A stretch of DNA of 44,003 nucleotides. Source: UBA6182 sp964479585. GTDB taxonomy: Bacteria; Bacillota_I; Bacilli_A; Erysipelotrichales; Erysipelotrichaceae. The stretch's first letter is position 1. The number at the start of each line of letters is the position of its first letter. The stretch is taken from the NCBI GenBank assembly GCA_964479585.1, contig CAYZMP010000009.1, positions 1 through 44,003 on the forward strand, in the 5' to 3' direction. The notes under the pieces were generated by a model that saw nothing but the letters and a program-made list of their open reading frames with translations, was not told the DNA's origin and did not search any database. A program made the position numbers and the translations under genes. Shown one piece after another: positions 16,794 to 26,029 of the stretch.

Positions 16794-17469
16794 TTTTTGG
16801 AAGTATTATTTCTTTTCTTGAAGGCATCCTTATTGTTTTATCTTGCACGAGTTTCTTTAAGTTACGGCTAATGCTTTCACGTGTTACTCCTAATCGCATG
16901 GCAATTTCTTCTTGATTCAAAGGAAGTTTTAAAATAATTTCAGATTTATTATGTTTACCATAATCTTTGCTTAAATCATACAACAACCTTAACAAACGAA
17001 CTTCAATTTTCTCTGCTGCTGCACTTGTTATTTCATGTTCTAAATACGACACCCTTTCTGTTAAGGCGCTTACGATGGATAGTGATAACTCAGGCTCTTT
17101 GATCATTAATTGTTTCATGGTTTGGGAATCAATCATACAAAGAACACTATCTTCTAATGCCTCTATCGTATAAGGAAGGTATTGTTTTTCAAACAAGGCG
17201 TTTTGGCCAAAAAACTCACCAATTGAAAAATAGTAAAGAACATTTTGTTTGCCTTCAATAGAATGGCTATATGCTTTAAATCGACCTTGGCTTACAATCA
17301 CAAAAGACGAAAGCGCATCATTTTCATGCAAAAATATTTCTCCTTTTTTAATGATTTTTCGATTCACAAAAGAAATAATCAATCGTTGTTGTTTTAATGT
17401 TAAATTTCGAAACAGTGCAATTTTACTAATGCACATTGGTGCTTGACAGTGCTTACAATTTGCAATCAT
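16789..17469 (-). CDS. FNR-like [4Fe-4S] Crp/Fnr-family transcription regulator
   Basis: A 226-residue protein with a cyclic-nucleotide-binding-type beta roll (about 15-125), a dimer helix (130-150) and a C-terminal helix-turn-helix (185-205). Cysteines at 5, 8 and 13 (C-x2-C-x4-C) plus Cys 111 in ALEDSVLCMID line up with the four cluster ligands of FNR, so an O2-labile iron-sulfur cluster is likely. The recognition helix TRESISR has Arg 197, Glu 198 and Arg 202, as in CRP, which fits the TGTGA half-sites found next door. The start overlaps the DUF454 stop (ATGA) behind AAGGAGAC. It is probably autoregulated through the operator upstream of DUF454. Confidence 0.85.
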   Translation of the reverse strand: MIANCKHCQAPMCISKIALFRNLTLKQQRLIISFVNRKIIKKGEIFLHENDALSSFVIVSQGRFKAYSHSIEGKQNVLYYFSIGEFFGQNALFEKQYLPYTIEALEDSVLCMIDSQTMKQLMIKEPELSLSIVSALTERVSYLEHEITSAAAEKIEVRLLRLLYDLSKDYGKHNKSEIILKLPLNQEEIAMRLGVTRESISRNLKKLVQDKTIRMPSRKEIILPKM

Positions 17470-17834
17470 AATGTCTCCTTTTTTGTCTTTTTACTTAACA
17501 AGTATGTTGTAACACACACTGCCGCTAAAAGACTGACTATTTGACCAATTGTATTTCTAATAAAAAAGACCACAGAAATAAGAATACTACTCCATAATAT
17601 AACTAGTGCTTTTATCTTTGCTTTTTTAGAAATACCATCATCAGAAAGATACTCTATTACTATGGGACCAAGTTTTGGATGTTTCACTAACCACTCACGA
17701 TATTTAGGGTCGGATTTATCAAACAAATAAAACGACAACAACACAAATGGCGTTGTCGGTAAAACTGGTAATATTGCCCCAGCAAAAGCAAATCCGACAC
17801 TAATTGATCCTGTTATTTTCAATAGCATTCTCAC
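17466..17834 (-). CDS. DUF454 (YbaN-type) inner-membrane protein
   Basis: A 122-residue protein with two to four membrane helices and the family core LPVLPTTPFVLLSFYLFDKSDPKYREWLVKHP. Its function is unknown. In related genomes it is often found near redox or haem genes. It starts at GTG 17834 behind AGGA, is translationally coupled to the FNR-like gene, and shares its promoter and operator. Confidence 0.8.
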   Translation of the reverse strand: MRMLLKITGSISVGFAFAGAILPVLPTTPFVLLSFYLFDKSDPKYREWLVKHPKLGPIVIEYLSDDGISKKAKIKALVILWSSILISVVFFIRNTIGQIVSLLAAVCVTTYLLSKKTKKETL

Positions 17835-17857
17835 ATCATCACATCCTAACCGACGAT

Positions 17858-17897
17858 ATTATACCATACATAAAAGAAAAATGTGACATTTGTCACA
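17858..17897 (-). promoter_or_regulatory. FNR/CRP-type operator and promoter of the DUF454-FNR operon
   Basis: TGTGA-CATTTG-TCACA at 17882-17897 has the same half-sites and spacing as the site before the DUF438 gene. On the - strand an extended TGGTATAAT -10 lies at 17866-17858. The operator centre is about 38-41 bases upstream of the likely start and replaces the -35 box. It begins one base before the ogt stop codon. Confidence 0.75.
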
Positions 17898-18353
17898 TTA
17901 ATTTTGTTCATGATTTAATAAAAATTGTTTGAGCTCTAATCCACCCGTGAACCCACCTAAGGAATGATCTGATGCAATAACTCGATGACATGGTATCATA
18001 ATAAGATGTTTGTTTGTGGCCATTGCCATGCCAACTGCTCTTGCGGCTTTGGGATATCCTGCATTAATTGCTAATTGCTTATAGCTAATGACTTCTTTTG
18101 CTTGGACTTTCATTAATGCTTCATACACTGCATTAATAAAAGGTGTCCGTTTATAATCTAAACACACATCAAAAGTAGTACGTGTTTTATTTATGTATTG
18201 ATAGAGTTGTTGTTTTGCTTTGTATACTTCTTTAAAACCATCTTGCTCTTGAAGGTATGCATCGACATACTCAATAGAAGTAACACATTGTGATGTACCT
18301 GTTATTTTTAATGTACCTTTATACATAGGTAATGTTGCTTCATACAGTTGCAT
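17898..18353 (-). CDS. ogt: Methylated-DNA--protein-cysteine methyltransferase
   Basis: A 151-residue protein from ATG 18353 that repairs O6-alkylguanine by irreversible transfer of the alkyl group to its own cysteine. The active site PCHRV (Cys 122) is present, followed by GGFTGGLELKQFLL. The helix-turn-helix KVQAKEVISYKQLAINAGYPKAARAVGMAMATN, with the DNA-inserting Arg finger, precedes it. The start is inside the end of the diguanylate cyclase gene (14-base overlap), so the two are coupled. The open frame extends 25 codons further upstream, but that part is only the cyclase gene read in another frame. Confidence 0.9.
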   Translation of the reverse strand: MQLYEATLPMYKGTLKITGTSQCVTSIEYVDAYLQEQDGFKEVYKAKQQLYQYINKTRTTFDVCLDYKRTPFINAVYEALMKVQAKEVISYKQLAINAGYPKAARAVGMAMATNKHLIMIPCHRVIASDHSLGGFTGGLELKQFLLNHEQN

Positions 18354-19473
18354 TAACTTCCTCCTTGCTTTTAATCTTCTCTTGATACATGTTTTTATCC
18401 ATGATTTGAAAAAATGTATCTTTATCAAGATTCGATTGTCTACTCCATACTAAATAACCAATCGATAATGATACATCAAATTGAAACTTTTCACTTTGAT
18501 TTAATTGCTCAATTCCTTTTAACACTCGTTGTTTTAACATACTAGGATGCACATGATGAGAATGTGCTAACACTGCAAACTCATCACCACCAATACGAGC
18601 CACAAAATCATTAACTCGAAAACTCTTTATTAGTATTCGACTTATCTCTTGTATCACTCTATCTCCTACATCATGACCGTAAGTATCATTAATGCTTTTA
18701 AAGTCATTAATGTCAATAATCATACCAACAAATCCCTTTTTAGGTTTGCGTGAAACAAGGTTATCTAACACTGTTTCATATTCCATTTTATTATAGAGCC
18801 CGGATAAGTAATCTTTCGACATCGTTTTATTTTGTACATACACAAACGCAATTAAAAGAGAAAAAACAATACCTGGCCACACAATAAGAATACCTGGGTT
18901 AGCAATTTGAATTAGATTGCTCACTGTTGGAGGTACTATAAATATAACTAATGCAAAGAAGTCTTGTTTTCGAATGTAACGGATATTCTTAATTAACAAT
19001 ATTGTCGCAAACATTATAAACACATACGAGATTGCACTGTTAAATAAAACAACTGGTCCACGTTCATAAACGTTGAGATTATTAATTGTAAAGTAAAACC
19101 CAAATGGTTTACTAAGTAGTGCAACACATGCATTAAACACTAAAAATAAGACTGATATTTTTTTGAATGTTTGAATGATTGATGTTTTTTCATGAACAAA
19201 AACACCGATATAAGCCAACCAAAAAAAGGATGGTAACGGCGACAGGATAAAAGACAATGTGTTGCCTATCCACAAAATGTTGTTGATGAATGAGTGTTGT
19301 AGCCCTTCTAGTGACACTAAAAGTATGTCTAACCCAATTAAGATACCAACAACAAAGATAATTTGCTTTAGAATCGTAATTTTTTGATCATACACAAACT
19401 TATCTGTTTGTAGTGATACAAATAACACAACTAATATTGATAATGCATAAATACTTAAGTCTAAACTTGCCAA
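18340..19473 (-). CDS. Membrane diguanylate cyclase (7TM-GGDEF)
   Basis: A 377-residue protein. About seven membrane helices occupy residues 1-215, and a GGDEF domain occupies about 220-375. The signature is intact (ARIGGDEFAVLAH, about residue 293). The RxxD allosteric inhibition site is also present five residues upstream (RVND), so active c-di-GMP synthesis with product feedback is expected. The start is TTG 19473, six bases after a perfect AGGAGG. It is co-transcribed with ogt. With the EAL and HD-GYP proteins in this window it could set the c-di-GMP level read by the three riboswitches. Confidence 0.88.
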   Translation of the reverse strand: MASLDLSIYALSILVVLFVSLQTDKFVYDQKITILKQIIFVVGILIGLDILLVSLEGLQHSFINNILWIGNTLSFILSPLPSFFWLAYIGVFVHEKTSIIQTFKKISVLFLVFNACVALLSKPFGFYFTINNLNVYERGPVVLFNSAISYVFIMFATILLIKNIRYIRKQDFFALVIFIVPPTVSNLIQIANPGILIVWPGIVFSLLIAFVYVQNKTMSKDYLSGLYNKMEYETVLDNLVSRKPKKGFVGMIIDINDFKSINDTYGHDVGDRVIQEISRILIKSFRVNDFVARIGGDEFAVLAHSHHVHPSMLKQRVLKGIEQLNQSEKFQFDVSLSIGYLVWSRQSNLDKDTFFQIMDKNMYQEKIKSKEEVNATV

Positions 19474-19512
19474 AGCGTTCCTCCTGCTCTTATTATACTA
19501 CGTTAGACCTTA

Positions 19513-19552
19513 TGTAAAAACCTTTATATGCCAGTAACACATAAAGGTTTAT
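19513..19552 (-). terminator. Terminator after the LtaS-like gene
   Basis: On the - strand, AAACCTTTAT and ATAAAGGTTT enclose an 11-base loop and are followed by TTTTT. Confidence 0.8.
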
Positions 19553-19555
19553 TGA

Positions 19556-21601
19556 TTAATCAATTGGATCAGGTTGTACTTTTGCTTTTGGTATAAATTG
19601 TCGGTAGTTATAGTAATTATTATCAAGTATCGCCTGTGATATTTGATACAAGTTTCGACTTATTTGATTGTATCGAATGATGGTTTCATCATTAACCTCA
19701 TAACCAGGATTTGGTTCAAAGATTTGAGTGACCGATTCATAATACCCTTGTTCTATAATCCATCCCCCATCTTGCAACAACACTACATGATCTGCTTCAT
19801 CACTGATGATATCCACTCCTAAATACACACGAGGGTCGTATTGTAAATCAAACAAGTTAGCAAGTGTAGGCACTAAGTCCTTTGTAGAACCATAGTTAGA
19901 TACAACCATAGGTTCTGTGGCTGAATTGTAAATAACCATTGGCGAACGATGAATATTATGACCATATTCTCGATCAACATCATACGTATAATCATACAAG
20001 ATTTCTAAGTCTGTTCGAAGCAGATGATGATCACTAAACAACACAATGACAGTATCATCCATCTTACCTGTTCTTTCAAGTTCAGAAACTAGAAGTTTTA
20101 AAGAATTATCAAACTCTCTCACTTTTGAAAAATAACGAATAACATCATCTGAATAATCAGGATACATTGCTTTGATTTCATCAAAGTACTTAATCCCATA
20201 TATCGTATCACGATCATACACATTGTGCATGGTCACAGTAATTAAAAAGCTAAAAAACTTGTCTCTATCAATAAAGTATGGTAATGATTTTTCCATCAAT
20301 TCAACATCACTTGGCCATTCAGGCCATGGCAATAATCCTGTCATACCTAAAGCATCATAATCATAGTACGCTTGACTTCCAAAATTTCGGTGCATGATGT
20401 TTCTCATATAATAACTATCAGGAAAATTATGATAAGAACTAGCATAATAACCATCATTTTTAAACAGTTCAAACAAAGACGCTGAAAAGCGGTTAGTATA
20501 ATATTCATCATGATTACACATACCAGGAACACTGATTAGTGAAGTAATAGACATTAACTCACTATCCCCTGTAGAACAAGCTGAAGTAGGCGCAAAATAA
20601 TTTTCAAAGAAAATACCTTCCTTCATCATTTTCATCATCGTCGGGGCAACATCGTCATTCATCGCGACATAATCAAGTGCTTCCACCATAATAAAAACAA
20701 CATTCTTGTTTTTGAAAATTCCTGTCATTTCATTTTTTGGTGTAATCTGACGATTAAGCAAATAGTTATCAATCATTTGCATTGTTTCATTTGTTTCATT
20801 TTCAGCTAAATAACGCCACTGTTGATCATCAATTCCCCGTGTGAAATCCACTGGTGTATCCGTTGGATCTTCAAGATCTTCTGGTATAATCACAATTTGC
20901 GTTTCACGTCCACTTAGAGAAAACAACAAATCACGCATCATAAAGCGACTAATCCCAAATTGTCGCATCGCACTTTCTAACTGAGTTGGACTATAATACA
21001 ACTCTTGTAGTGTATACGCTGCGGTTGTTTGTGGCCACCATGATAAAGAGAAAAAAGCTAACCCATGAACCAATAATCCACCAACAAGCAATGCCAACCA
21101 TTTTTCTTTATCAAAAACACCTAAATATTGTTTGCTTTTCTTTTTAACTAAAAGCACATACAACACAATTGGTATCGCTACTAAGAAATAATGTGGACGA
21201 ATGTGAAGTAAAAAATCAAAGGCATAATCTCCAACATCCCCTGCTTTTGATAGCGCAGTACGAATGGAAAAAAAGGTATTCATGTAATTTTTATACGCTA
21301 ATTGCGTAATTGCAAACACTATCATGACCATTAAGTAAATCGAAATAAACCAAACATTTACTTTTGCTTTAAACACATACGCTAACGATACTACGATGCC
21401 TGATGATGAGATTGCAAACAAAAATATCCTTAATAGTGTTTTCCCATCAAATCCAAGACCGCTTCCTAATAAGAAAATAACTTCCAAAATGATTTGCAAG
21501 CCAAAAACAATCATCCACTGATGCATGATTGATATGTATTGGCTTTTACTTTCCATGTCTTTAATTTTATTTAATACAGTGTCCCTTATCTTATCAAACA
21601 A
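19556..21601 (-). CDS. LtaS-type phosphoglycerol transferase (sulfatase-fold membrane enzyme)
   Basis: A 681-residue protein with about five N-terminal membrane helices (to about residue 190) and a large extracellular sulfatase-fold domain. Metal-ligand Glu 307 (FIMVEALD), the nucleophile Thr 344 in CSTGDSE (aligned with KTSDAE of LtaS) and the downstream FSDHH metal site are all present. Members transfer glycerol phosphate from phosphatidylglycerol to make lipoteichoic acid or related membrane glycopolymers. The start appears to be TTG 21601 with a weak GGTGGTG site; no better ATG exists nearby. The gene is monocistronic, with a consensus promoter and terminator. Whether it makes true LTA or decorates another glycolipid is open. 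Confidence 0.82.
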   Translation of the reverse strand: MFDKIRDTVLNKIKDMESKSQYISIMHQWMIVFGLQIILEVIFLLGSGLGFDGKTLLRIFLFAISSSGIVVSLAYVFKAKVNVWFISIYLMVMIVFAITQLAYKNYMNTFFSIRTALSKAGDVGDYAFDFLLHIRPHYFLVAIPIVLYVLLVKKKSKQYLGVFDKEKWLALLVGGLLVHGLAFFSLSWWPQTTAAYTLQELYYSPTQLESAMRQFGISRFMMRDLLFSLSGRETQIVIIPEDLEDPTDTPVDFTRGIDDQQWRYLAENETNETMQMIDNYLLNRQITPKNEMTGIFKNKNVVFIMVEALDYVAMNDDVAPTMMKMMKEGIFFENYFAPTSACSTGDSELMSITSLISVPGMCNHDEYYTNRFSASLFELFKNDGYYASSYHNFPDSYYMRNIMHRNFGSQAYYDYDALGMTGLLPWPEWPSDVELMEKSLPYFIDRDKFFSFLITVTMHNVYDRDTIYGIKYFDEIKAMYPDYSDDVIRYFSKVREFDNSLKLLVSELERTGKMDDTVIVLFSDHHLLRTDLEILYDYTYDVDREYGHNIHRSPMVIYNSATEPMVVSNYGSTKDLVPTLANLFDLQYDPRVYLGVDIISDEADHVVLLQDGGWIIEQGYYESVTQIFEPNPGYEVNDETIIRYNQISRNLYQISQAILDNNYYNYRQFIPKAKVQPDPID

Positions 21602-21634
21602 AAAAACACACCACCATTTCTTTTAACAAATACT

Positions 21635-21663
21635 ATCATACTCTCAATTTTATATACTTTCAA
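21635..21663 (-). promoter_or_regulatory. Promoter of the LtaS-like gene
   Basis: TTGAAA (21663-21658) and TATGAT (21640-21635) are 17 bases apart on the - strand. Confidence 0.7.
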
Positions 21664-21676
21664 TAAAACTTGTTAT

Positions 21677-23257
21677 TTATCTCGCAAGTTTCCCGTTTTT
21701 TGTAATATGTTGCATCATTTTTACTTCTTCAATCGGTACACTTAAATAAAACCCTTGACCATAATCACATTGAAGTTGCGTAAGAGCTTCAAACTGATGA
21801 CTTGTTTCAATTCCTTCCACAATCGTTTTTATCTCTAACTTCCGTGCAAGATCGATGATTGACTGCAAAATTATATCATCTTTTTTATTGGTTTTTATTT
21901 TATGAGTAAAGCGACTATCTATTTTTAATATCGAGATTGGCAACTTTTGTAAATAGGTTAGAGAAGAATACCCAGAACCAAAGTCATCTAACGCCACAAT
22001 GCAACCCAACTCCTGTAACATGTTTAAATGAGTAGTTGCTATTGCGATGTTTTTAATCATCGATGTTTCTGTCACTTCAATTTGAATTTGACCTTGTTGT
22101 ATGTTGTATTTGAAGTACAACGATTTAATATATGCAATAAATGCTGGACTTGATAATCCCTTGGAAGAAAGATTGATCGATAACACCGTGGTGGTATCGT
22201 TCATATCATTCCATGTTTTTCTAAGTGACATCGCTTTATCAAACACCCATTCTTCAATTTCCAATATTAAACCGATGTTTTCTGAATATTGGATAAATTG
22301 TGCTGGAGATACTTTACCATATACTTGGCTTTCCCATCGTAAAAGTGCTTCAAAACCAACGATCTTTTGATCATCCATCGTAAAGATTGGTTGATACATT
22401 AAATACAAGTCATGATTATCAATGGCTTTTCTCAGTTCGTTGATCATGTTTGTTTTATCAAAACGGCGCAAAATATAATCTTCATCAAAGAAAACATAAT
22501 TGTTTTTGTCATTTTCCTTCACATGATTCATTACAATATCTGCCGCTTTATATAGCTGTAAGAATGTTAATCCATCTTTTGGAAAAAGTGCAACACCCAT
22601 CGAACAAGTCATGTATATTTCATGTTTATCAATAATCCATATGCTATTTACTTTCGCAATAATCTCATCTAGAGTTTGTTTGATAGTATCTGCTTTTTTT
22701 GAGTAATACGTAATTGTAAAGACAAATCCATCACCATCTCGACCAATTAGTTCATTGGATGATATTATTTGAACAATCGCATCCTTTAAATCCACTAACA
22801 ATTGATCACCAATGGTATAGTCTAACAGTTCATTAATGTTGGAAAAGTTATCGACATCCAAACGAACCAACGCAAAGCGATTGCTTTCATTATCTTTACT
22901 TATTTTGATATGCAAACGTCGTGCAAACTCTTCTTTAGTTGGAACCTTCGTTAAACGATCATGAGTAGCTTGATGCACCATTTCTTTTGTAAGAGCATGA
23001 ATCATGGCATAGCGTGTTTTTAAGATAAAGAAAAACAACACCCCACTAGTAACAACGAAAAACCATCCTTTTACTATTTGCAGTGTTGTAAGTAGCGCAA
23101 CATCACTAACTAACGATTCTAAAATTTTATCTGATCCTACTATCCAAAGTAAACTTAAAACTAAATATATCGCCACAAAACGAACCGCTTCAAAACGAGG
23201 ATTTCCATCCCATTTACTCTTAAACAATGAGAAGCGTTCTTTCTTTGGCTTTTTCAT
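21677..23257 (-). CDS. GGDEF-EAL protein, probable c-di-GMP phosphodiesterase
   Basis: A 526-residue protein. Two membrane helices (about 25-85) anchor it. A GGDEF-fold domain follows (about 95-250), whose signature has decayed to GRDGDGF (about residue 173), so it should not make c-di-GMP but may bind GTP. A C-terminal EAL domain (about 265-520) has an intact active site: FEALLRW (about 302), the Asn of SINLSS, the DDFGSGYSSL metal loop (about 424) and VEGIET. The expected reaction is c-di-GMP to pGpG. It starts at ATG 23257 behind GAGGG and has its own promoter, overlapping the end of the mal gene. Confidence 0.87.
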   Translation of the reverse strand: MKKPKKERFSLFKSKWDGNPRFEAVRFVAIYLVLSLLWIVGSDKILESLVSDVALLTTLQIVKGWFFVVTSGVLFFFILKTRYAMIHALTKEMVHQATHDRLTKVPTKEEFARRLHIKISKDNESNRFALVRLDVDNFSNINELLDYTIGDQLLVDLKDAIVQIISSNELIGRDGDGFVFTITYYSKKADTIKQTLDEIIAKVNSIWIIDKHEIYMTCSMGVALFPKDGLTFLQLYKAADIVMNHVKENDKNNYVFFDEDYILRRFDKTNMINELRKAIDNHDLYLMYQPIFTMDDQKIVGFEALLRWESQVYGKVSPAQFIQYSENIGLILEIEEWVFDKAMSLRKTWNDMNDTTTVLSINLSSKGLSSPAFIAYIKSLYFKYNIQQGQIQIEVTETSMIKNIAIATTHLNMLQELGCIVALDDFGSGYSSLTYLQKLPISILKIDSRFTHKIKTNKKDDIILQSIIDLARKLEIKTIVEGIETSHQFEALTQLQCDYGQGFYLSVPIEEVKMMQHITKNGKLAR

Positions 23258-23274
23258 ACATACCCTCTACAGTC

Positions 23275-23303
23275 ATTTTACACTGAAAGCATGTGAATCA
23301 CAA
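23275..23303 (-). promoter_or_regulatory. Promoter of the GGDEF-EAL gene
   Basis: TTGTGA (23303-23298) and TAAAAT (23280-23275) are 17 bases apart on the - strand, adjoining the mal stop codon. Confidence 0.55.
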
Positions 23304-23304
23304 C

Positions 23305-24567
23305 TTATTTAGGTTGATTTGCTTTAGCACGTTGATGAAGTGCTACAACCCTTGCCATTTCATTGTATACAATCATAAACCCTTCATCGACACCCATTCC
23401 AGGTTTAGCTAACATTTGAGTAGGGTGGGTCGCCATAGCAATGTGCACGCTAATTTGTGCACTACGATCTGTTTCATTGCAAGTGCCACCAAGATAAGCC
23501 AACATGTTGTTTTTCTGACAATATAAAATAGATTCAATGGTGTTGTTTATCCCCCCTAAATCAGGTGTTTTTATTTGCACCATGTGCCCTGCTTTATTAT
23601 CCACAAAATCCTTAATATCTTCATAGGTGTTGCACCATTCATCCGCTACAATCTCTACATCCACATTTGCTTTATCTAACTTAGACACTAACATTGCTAA
23701 TTGTTTGATTTGTTCTGTTTTTTCTTCCACATCCATCGGACCTTCAATACGTAACTTTAATGGTGATGCTGCTTGCTGTGCCTTTTTTAAGTAGTCCACC
23801 ATTTTATCGAGATCCATATCAAAAATAATTCCTAAAGTACCATACACATCAAGATGAAGCACAGGATGATAAGTATCACTTAATCGTTTCGTTAAAACAC
23901 GATTCTTCAACCATGTAATATACTCTAATAACAACTCACCTTGATAACCTAGTTTTGTTGGGACATGATTAATTAACCCATGAGGTAAAACATCCGCTTG
24001 CTTAATAATCATTTTATCCACATTTACATACCGATCATCACCAGATTGCATAAAAATAGGTATTGGATCATCACTAAGTGTTGTGTTATATTCTAAAGCA
24101 ATAACATCCGCCATAATCATCTTCTTCGCTTTTGCAACACCATCTAATAGCGCTTGTGTAACACCATAGCGAATCGCAGTATGAAATGGTTTGTTTGTAT
24201 CAGGGTTAATCATGGTATCTATTTGGTGTGCTAACTCTTTAAATGAGGTTAACTCTTTATGCAAAAGAAAAGGCTTTATATGTTTGTTAATGATTTCAAT
24301 GTAGTTTTCAGCCACAAAAAGTGGATCACGTCCACCAGCACCTGAATACTGTACTGCAGCACAATCGCCATAGGCAATTTGATTATCTTCCAACAATAAC
24401 ATCACACTAATGGACTCTCCTGCTTGACGTACGGATGTAAATCCTTTTGTTTTTGGTGTTCCTTCATACATCGCACCATCCACCACTGCATCTTGTTTAA
24501 TTGCCCGTTGATCATCAAAAAAGAATCCTGTTTTACCTGCACTGCATATGACATCAATAATTTTCAC
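23305..24567 (-). CDS. mal: Methylaspartate ammonia-lyase
   Basis: A 420-residue enolase-superfamily enzyme that converts (2S,3S)-3-methylaspartate to mesaconate and ammonia, the second step of the methylaspartate route of glutamate fermentation. The length equals the clostridial enzyme. The segment VQIKTPDLGG carries the base Lys (Lys 333 here), and the metal ligands lie in LHLDVYG and IVADEWCNT. It overlaps the glmE stop by four bases (ATGA) and is the last gene of the glmS-glmL-glmE-mal operon. No terminator is obvious between it and the EAL gene. Confidence 0.95.
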   Translation of the reverse strand: MKIIDVICSAGKTGFFFDDQRAIKQDAVVDGAMYEGTPKTKGFTSVRQAGESISVMLLLEDNQIAYGDCAAVQYSGAGGRDPLFVAENYIEIINKHIKPFLLHKELTSFKELAHQIDTMINPDTNKPFHTAIRYGVTQALLDGVAKAKKMIMADVIALEYNTTLSDDPIPIFMQSGDDRYVNVDKMIIKQADVLPHGLINHVPTKLGYQGELLLEYITWLKNRVLTKRLSDTYHPVLHLDVYGTLGIIFDMDLDKMVDYLKKAQQAASPLKLRIEGPMDVEEKTEQIKQLAMLVSKLDKANVDVEIVADEWCNTYEDIKDFVDNKAGHMVQIKTPDLGGINNTIESILYCQKNNMLAYLGGTCNETDRSAQISVHIAMATHPTQMLAKPGMGVDEGFMIVYNEMARVVALHQRAKANQPK

Positions 24568-26027
24568 TTTAAATACCCCGCTGCTCTTCCAATCATTTGG
24601 CCTTTACCAACGGCGTAAATATCATCAATAACCATCTGAAAATCCACCGTTCTATTTTCTGCTTTTGCTCGTAGTTTTAATTTATCCGCATGAAATGCTT
24701 TAATCTCTTCGTTAAATGGTAAATTGCCCATTTCAAACATTCGAATAGCCCCATCATTGTCTCGCACAGGCAACACTAACCCTTTGTTTAATTGACTTGG
24801 TGCAAATGGCACATCAATAACACCCGCCTTAAAGCCAATAATAATACCTTGTGCAATGTCATTGTTTCCAAGTTCTAATAGTTTACTTATAATTGCATGT
24901 ACTTCTAAATTAATAATGTTGATTTCACTATCTAAGATTTCGTTGTGTTTCATTTTTTGATCCACCAACATATCAACCACTTGACGTGTTGTTTTTAATC
25001 CTCTTGCATTAGCACTTGCAGTAGGTATTCCTAATGCTTCATGTGGTGACTTTACAATAACTTTACTTGCACCAGCTAATGCAGCACTCATCGCACCATA
25101 ACTAATAACTCCATATGCCTTTGCTTCATCAGCAGGAAAGCCACCCATCCACTGATGAAAAACAGTGCTAATGGTAATATCGTTGTATCCAAATTTCTCT
25201 AAATAGTACTTTGTTAAATCTTCTAATGTGGCTATCGCAGCGATATCTTGAAAGAGATGACCACTTTGACCATAGCCTACAGTAATATCTTTAACACCTT
25301 GTTCCGCTGCTAAAAGAGCTTCCACAATCGCAACTACATGACTAATGGATGGTGGTACTAGTGTTCCTGTTAAAGGTCCAAAAGGTTCTCTATTAATAAC
25401 TATTCCTTGCTCTTGATACTTTCCTACTAAACGATCAACGTATTGCCAATCCGTAATTGTTTGTTCAAGCAGATTGTTTTTTGAGTAAGGGATATTATAA
25501 GAAATGCCACCACCTTCATAAGAGGTAAACCCACCTGCTAATGTAATTTCTGCCAGCAAACGAGCATCCGGTGTACCATGGCGCACTTGCACTGGTGCAT
25601 CGACACTGCTTGTCATTAGGCGACATTTTTCAACACCATGATTTACTGCTGGAAAACCATTAAGCAAAGAACGTCCTTCTTCAATCGATTGTTTTAAACC
25701 AACCTCTGCTTCATCAAAACGATTATGTCGTGTATAACTATCAATAGTAGCACTTAAACAATCAGCACTTCCTTCTTTGTGTAAGTACTGAATAAGTTCA
25801 ATATGCTTTTGTACATCTGCAACCCCACATCGTGGTTGAATTAATATCCTTTTTTCTCTGTTTGCTTTTTCAAGCACAAAGGCAAAATTTTGACTTTGCT
25901 TTTTTTGTTTATGAAACAATATAGCTTCATCAAAATTGACATCCTTCCCTGTTTTATATTGTTGTAAAACTTTCTCTTGGATTGAATAAAAGGTTTTGTC
26001 ATCTAGTTTTTTATTAAACACATCCAT
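24564..26027 (-). CDS. glmE: Glutamate mutase (methylaspartate mutase) epsilon subunit
   Basis: A 487-residue catalytic TIM-barrel subunit that, with GlmS and adenosylcobalamin, rearranges L-glutamate to 3-methylaspartate. The length and the family blocks match GlmE/MutE: QPRCGVADVQKHIELI, SVDAPVQVRHGTPDARLL, GGISYNIPYSK, EPFGPLTGTLVPPS and QWMGGFPADEAKAYG. The start at ATG 26027 follows GAGGT. It lies two bases after glmL, in the usual order glmS-glmL-glmE-mal. Confidence 0.96.
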   Translation of the reverse strand: MDVFNKKLDDKTFYSIQEKVLQQYKTGKDVNFDEAILFHKQKKQSQNFAFVLEKANREKRILIQPRCGVADVQKHIELIQYLHKEGSADCLSATIDSYTRHNRFDEAEVGLKQSIEEGRSLLNGFPAVNHGVEKCRLMTSSVDAPVQVRHGTPDARLLAEITLAGGFTSYEGGGISYNIPYSKNNLLEQTITDWQYVDRLVGKYQEQGIVINREPFGPLTGTLVPPSISHVVAIVEALLAAEQGVKDITVGYGQSGHLFQDIAAIATLEDLTKYYLEKFGYNDITISTVFHQWMGGFPADEAKAYGVISYGAMSAALAGASKVIVKSPHEALGIPTASANARGLKTTRQVVDMLVDQKMKHNEILDSEINIINLEVHAIISKLLELGNNDIAQGIIIGFKAGVIDVPFAPSQLNKGLVLPVRDNDGAIRMFEMGNLPFNEEIKAFHADKLKLRAKAENRTVDFQMVIDDIYAVGKGQMIGRAAGYLK

Positions 26028-26029
26028 AC

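Noticed and set aside
23292..23302. TGTGAATCACA, a possible further FNR/CRP operator before the EAL gene
   Set aside because: Half-sites are only one base apart instead of six, so one dimer could not use them in the same way; probably chance.
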